Of a stretch of 15,523 bases of DNA, positions 13,428 through 15,523 are shown piece by piece; position 1 is the stretch's first letter; each line of letters opens with the position of its first letter. Where the stretch lies: NCBI GenBank assembly GCA_002398405.1, contig DGYN01000015.1, forward strand, positions 1 through 15,523, given 5' to 3'. The notes under the pieces were generated by a model. It was given only the letters and a program-made list of their open reading frames with translations. It was not told the DNA's origin and did no database searches. This DNA comes from Caulobacteraceae bacterium UBA5005. GTDB lineage: Bacteria > Pseudomonadota > Alphaproteobacteria > Caulobacterales > Caulobacteraceae. The position numbers and the translations under genes were made by a program.

Positions 13428-14516
13428 CTACCGTTCCGCGCGCCGCCCGCTCGCTGCGGCGGCAGCTTCCTTTTCCTCGGCGCGGGCCCCGGCCAGGATG
13501 TTTTCCAGACCGTAGTTGCCCTCGTGGCAGGCGAACTCATAGACGCCCGGTGTTGACGAGAACTCATGCTCACCGCCCCAGGGCTTGGCCCAGGTCTTGG
13601 GGTCCTCGACGGTAAAGGCATAGTGCAGGCGGGTAGGCGAGACGCGGGTGTATCGCTCGGTGATCTTCAGCTGATCGCTGGCGTTGTAGAAGTTCTGCTG
13701 CGGATGGAAGTGCATGGTCTCGACCACCAGGGTGTCGCCCTCGTAGTGGCCGACGGAGTCGCCGTACCAGGTCCGCACCCCGTCGGTGCGGTGCTTGCCG
13801 CCCAGGCGCACGACACGGATCTCGTGGATCATCTCGACGATGATCGCCACCGAATCCCGGCTTTGCTGGATCAGATAGTTGTTGTTGTAGAGGCCCGAAC
13901 GCGGCACGGGCGAGCCCATGGTGATGCAGCGTTCCGACAGCGAACGGCCTTCGGGGTTGTTGTTGCGCCCGGGCGGGTCGCTACTGGCGGAGCCGGGCTG
14001 AGCGGTGCCCGCGCCACGGGCGGGACCTTCCTCGGCGTTGTCCGAGACGCGGCCCTGACGGCGGCCTTGAAGATTGGCCGGAACGCGCCCGTCGGGGGTG
14101 TTGACAATCGAGGTGCGCGGCTTGCCGGCCACGATCATCACGTGGGACCCTGGGTCGGTCCAGGCCGAGTTGTAGTTGCAGTTGGAGCCCCGCGCGGCGG
14201 AGCAGTCCGCCGGCAAATCCTTCACCGAAGCCTGCGCATCGGTCGGGCGCGAGGCGAGCTCATTGACGGCGGCGACGCGGCCCTCGGCCACGGCCACTTC
14301 CTCGGGGGTCATGGTCGTGCGCTCGCCGAAGCTTGCGGGGCGTTCGAAGGGGGTGATGGTGGCGTAGGTCCAGGCTCCCGTGAAGTCCGGCTGGCCCATG
14401 CTGTTCCTCGGCGCCTTGTAGCCGTTATAGGGAACCGGGTCCCCCGCCAGGGCCGAACCCGCGAGGCAAAAACCCGCGGCGCCTGCGACCAAGGCCGCCT
14501 TGAACATCACGCCCAT
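13428..14516 (-). CDS. Secreted protein of unknown function (YNNNY/EGDTLVVET family)
   Basis: A 362-residue protein with a signal peptide (cleavage near SALA-GDP, residue 24). It shows a pattern I recognise from many uncharacterised secreted proteins of proteobacteria and acidobacteria. It starts with QPDFTGAWTYATITPFERP (42-60) and has SGLYNNNYLIQQSRDSVAIIVEMIHEIRVV, then WYGDSVGHYEGDTLVVETMHF, then ERYTRVSPTRLHYAFTVEDPKTWAKPW, and ends ...ACHEGNYGLENILAGARAEE. The beta-strand periodicity suggests a beta-barrel or beta-propeller-like fold. A low-complexity Gly/Arg/Asn stretch (about 150-190) is probably a flexible insert. No enzymatic residues can be named. The ATG at 14516 has GGGAG upstream; an in-frame ATG three codons later is an alternative. 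It is divergent from the DUF6152-like gene, and in my recollection the two families often sit side by side. Confidence 0.85.
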   Translation of the reverse strand: MGVMFKAALVAGAAGFCLAGSALAGDPVPYNGYKAPRNSMGQPDFTGAWTYATITPFERPASFGERTTMTPEEVAVAEGRVAAVNELASRPTDAQASVKDLPADCSAARGSNCNYNSAWTDPGSHVMIVAGKPRTSIVNTPDGRVPANLQGRRQGRVSDNAEEGPARGAGTAQPGSASSDPPGRNNNPEGRSLSERCITMGSPVPRSGLYNNNYLIQQSRDSVAIIVEMIHEIRVVRLGGKHRTDGVRTWYGDSVGHYEGDTLVVETMHFHPQQNFYNASDQLKITERYTRVSPTRLHYAFTVEDPKTWAKPWGGEHEFSSTPGVYEFACHEGNYGLENILAGARAEEKEAAAAASGRRAER

Positions 14517-14573
14517 CTCAACGTCTCTCCCTTAGGTTTGTTGTTTTTTGAAAGCTTACAGGAGGTTCGCGGG

Positions 14574-14633
14574 ATGAAAACCCCCTGCGCCAAACCCTGT
14601 CAGCTCTGCCACGCGCCGGAAAAACCGGGGTAA
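14574..14633 (+). CDS. Short upstream ORF, 19 codons, Cys/Pro-rich leader peptide candidate
   Basis: A tiny ORF encodes MKTPCAKPCQLCHAPEKPG. It has a perfect AGGAGG Shine-Dalgarno sequence 8 nt before the ATG, stronger than that of the secreted-protein gene, which starts 24 nt after its TAA stop. The peptide has three cysteines and a histidine arranged C-x3-C-x2-C-H, plus four prolines in 19 residues. Upstream ORFs with Cys motifs and proline-rich ends are known to sense copper and control translation of the next gene in Rhodobacter and Bordetella (recalled). A similar metal- or redox-sensing role is an inference here. The CxxCH string is also the c-type heme motif, but a heme protein this small and without a signal peptide is unlikely. 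The N-terminus also recalls the start of DUF1289 proteins, so it could be a truncated remnant. Confidence 0.5.
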   Translation: MKTPCAKPCQLCHAPEKPG

Positions 14634-14657
14634 CATTCAACCGCGAGCTTGGCGGAC

Positions 14658-15140
14658 ATGGCCGGCGTCCTGATCGCAATGCTCTTGCTGACGTTCCAGG
14701 CGGCGGCGCCGGCCAGCGTCTGCGACGCCGCCGCCAGCAAGGCCAAGGCCTGCGCCGACGTGGACTATGACGCGCCGGTCCTGATCCAGGGCGCCGTTGA
14801 TCATGTCGACTGGGTCGCGCCGAACGCAATTGTGTTCGTCAGGGCGGAAAAAATCATCGGGGACCAGCCTCCGGGCGGTCTCTGGCGCCTAAGAGGACCT
14901 TCCCCGAACGCCATGATTCGATCAGGGCTCACCCGCGACAGCCTGCGCGCCGGAGCCAAGGTCATCGTCAAGGCCTACCGCGTGAAGGACAGGGACTGCG
15001 ATGGCGGATGCCGGGCCCAAATCCATGATCTGACCTTTCAGTGCCACGCATGGGTCGGGATGAGCTCCGGAACCGGACCCAAGCCGCCGACGTGCTCCGA
15101 CATCGAACAGGCCCTTCCACGCGGATGGGCGTTTGAATAG
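14658..15140 (+). CDS. Secreted DUF6152-like protein with six cysteines
   Basis: A 160-residue protein with an N-terminal hydrophobic signal (MAGVLIAMLLLTFQAAAPASVC, cleavage probably near residue 17-20). The core GAVDHVDWVAPNAIVFVRAE ... GGLWRLRGPSPNAMIRSGLTRDSLRAGAKVIVKAYRVKDR matches the DUF6152 pattern (G.V..F.W.NPH, then W...G.SPN.L...G..R.SL.PGD.V.V), a small OB-like beta-barrel. Six cysteines (22, 32, 114, 118, 129, 146) in the mature part could form three disulfides; the CDGGC loop inserted after the VKDRD segment is unusual for the family. The ATG at 14658 is chosen over a TTG at 14649; neither has a good ribosome-binding site, which fits translational coupling to the short ORF just upstream. 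Function unknown. It ends 2 nt from the end of the convergent gene. Confidence 0.78.
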   Translation: MAGVLIAMLLLTFQAAAPASVCDAAASKAKACADVDYDAPVLIQGAVDHVDWVAPNAIVFVRAEKIIGDQPPGGLWRLRGPSPNAMIRSGLTRDSLRAGAKVIVKAYRVKDRDCDGGCRAQIHDLTFQCHAWVGMSSGTGPKPPTCSDIEQALPRGWAFE

Positions 15141-15142
15141 TC

Positions 15143-15523
15143 CTACTGCGCAATGGCGATCGCCTGGCCAACCGTTGAGCCCTCATAGGTGAAAGCCTGC
15201 ACGGCGTTGCCCGCCGGATCGAGAAGCTCGACGGTGTCGCGGTCGTTGTTCAGCGACATGGGCTGGCCGGCCCGGCGGATGGTTCGCGTCTCACCGGCCG
15301 CAAGGCTCGCATCACCCAGGGCCCAGCTGTTCTTGGCCAGGTCTCGAACCGTCCAGCCGCTCAGGCTGACCGCCGCGCCCGAGAGGTTGCGCACCACGAT
15401 CTCTTCGTTCTCCGCATCAATCCCCGCCGGATCGGGTGTCACGCTGACCATGGCCAGGACGCGGGTGGCGGCCGGAGCGGCCGGGACCGCGGGGCCTCCC
15501 GCCGCGTACCAGATCGGCGCGGT
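15143..15523 (-). CDS. Lamin-tail-domain protein, C-terminal part (runs off the window)
   Basis: The reading frame is open from the right edge (15523) to the TAG at 15143, so these 126 residues are the C-terminus of a longer protein. After a Pro/Ala-rich linker (PAVPAAPAA) comes a complete bacterial lamin-tail (LTD) domain: VLAMVSVTPDPAG, NEEIVVRNLSGAAVSLSGWTVRDLAKNSWAL, LAAGETRTIRRAG, LNNDRDTVELLDPAGNAVQAFTYEGS. LTD domains are Ig-like and usually sit at the end of secreted or surface nucleases, phosphoesterases and other extracellular enzymes, where they aid attachment or binding. The catalytic part lies outside the window, so the enzyme type cannot be given. There are only 2 nt between this stop codon and the convergent gene, with no room for a separate terminator. 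Confidence 0.85.
   Translation of the reverse strand, partial: TAPIWYAAGGPAVPAAPAATRVLAMVSVTPDPAGIDAENEEIVVRNLSGAAVSLSGWTVRDLAKNSWALGDASLAAGETRTIRRAGQPMSLNNDRDTVELLDPAGNAVQAFTYEGSTVGQAIAIAQ

Overview
The window looks like chromosomal DNA from a GC-rich alphaproteobacterium, most likely of the Caulobacterales (Caulobacter or Phenylobacterium type). This rests on the rpoB, L10 and L7/L12 sequences, promoter-like elements resembling the Caulobacter housekeeping consensus, a high density of secreted proteins of unknown function, and alphaproteobacterial-style intergenic palindromes. The genus is inferred. I see no phage, transposase, CRISPR or defence genes.

Left part (1-6541, all minus strand): the window starts inside rpoB. 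Reading in the direction of transcription the order is rplJ, rplL, a strong terminator, a stand-alone GAF protein, a DUF485 membrane protein, the acetate/cation symporter actP, a membrane-anchored protein of unknown function, a secreted EF-hand protein, and rpoB. The usual rplJL-rpoBC block is therefore interrupted by about 4.8 kb containing an acetate-uptake cluster. rplJ has a long structured leader (6228-6505) with a promoter candidate and a bulged hairpin suited to L10 autoregulation. rpoB has its own 322-nt leader with four perfect hairpins.

Middle part (6594-11853): a six-cysteine secreted protein on the plus strand converges on a DUF6880-like cytoplasmic protein, with a compound inverted repeat between them. 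Next come a secreted protein built from four ~92-residue repeats, a gene-free stretch that ends in a strong plus-strand terminator with no obvious gene to terminate (possible small RNA), and a large secreted alpha/beta hydrolase.

Right part (12059-15523): a second secreted alpha/beta hydrolase on the plus strand converges, across a REP-like palindrome, on a secreted protein of unknown function. Divergent from that is a 19-residue Cys/Pro-rich upstream ORF (14574-14633) with a perfect Shine-Dalgarno sequence, followed by a secreted DUF6152-like protein. The window closes with the C-terminus of a lamin-tail-domain protein. The most novel-looking items are the Cys-rich upstream ORF, the rplJ leader, the orphan terminator at 10083-10123 and the split ribosomal/RNA-polymerase operon.
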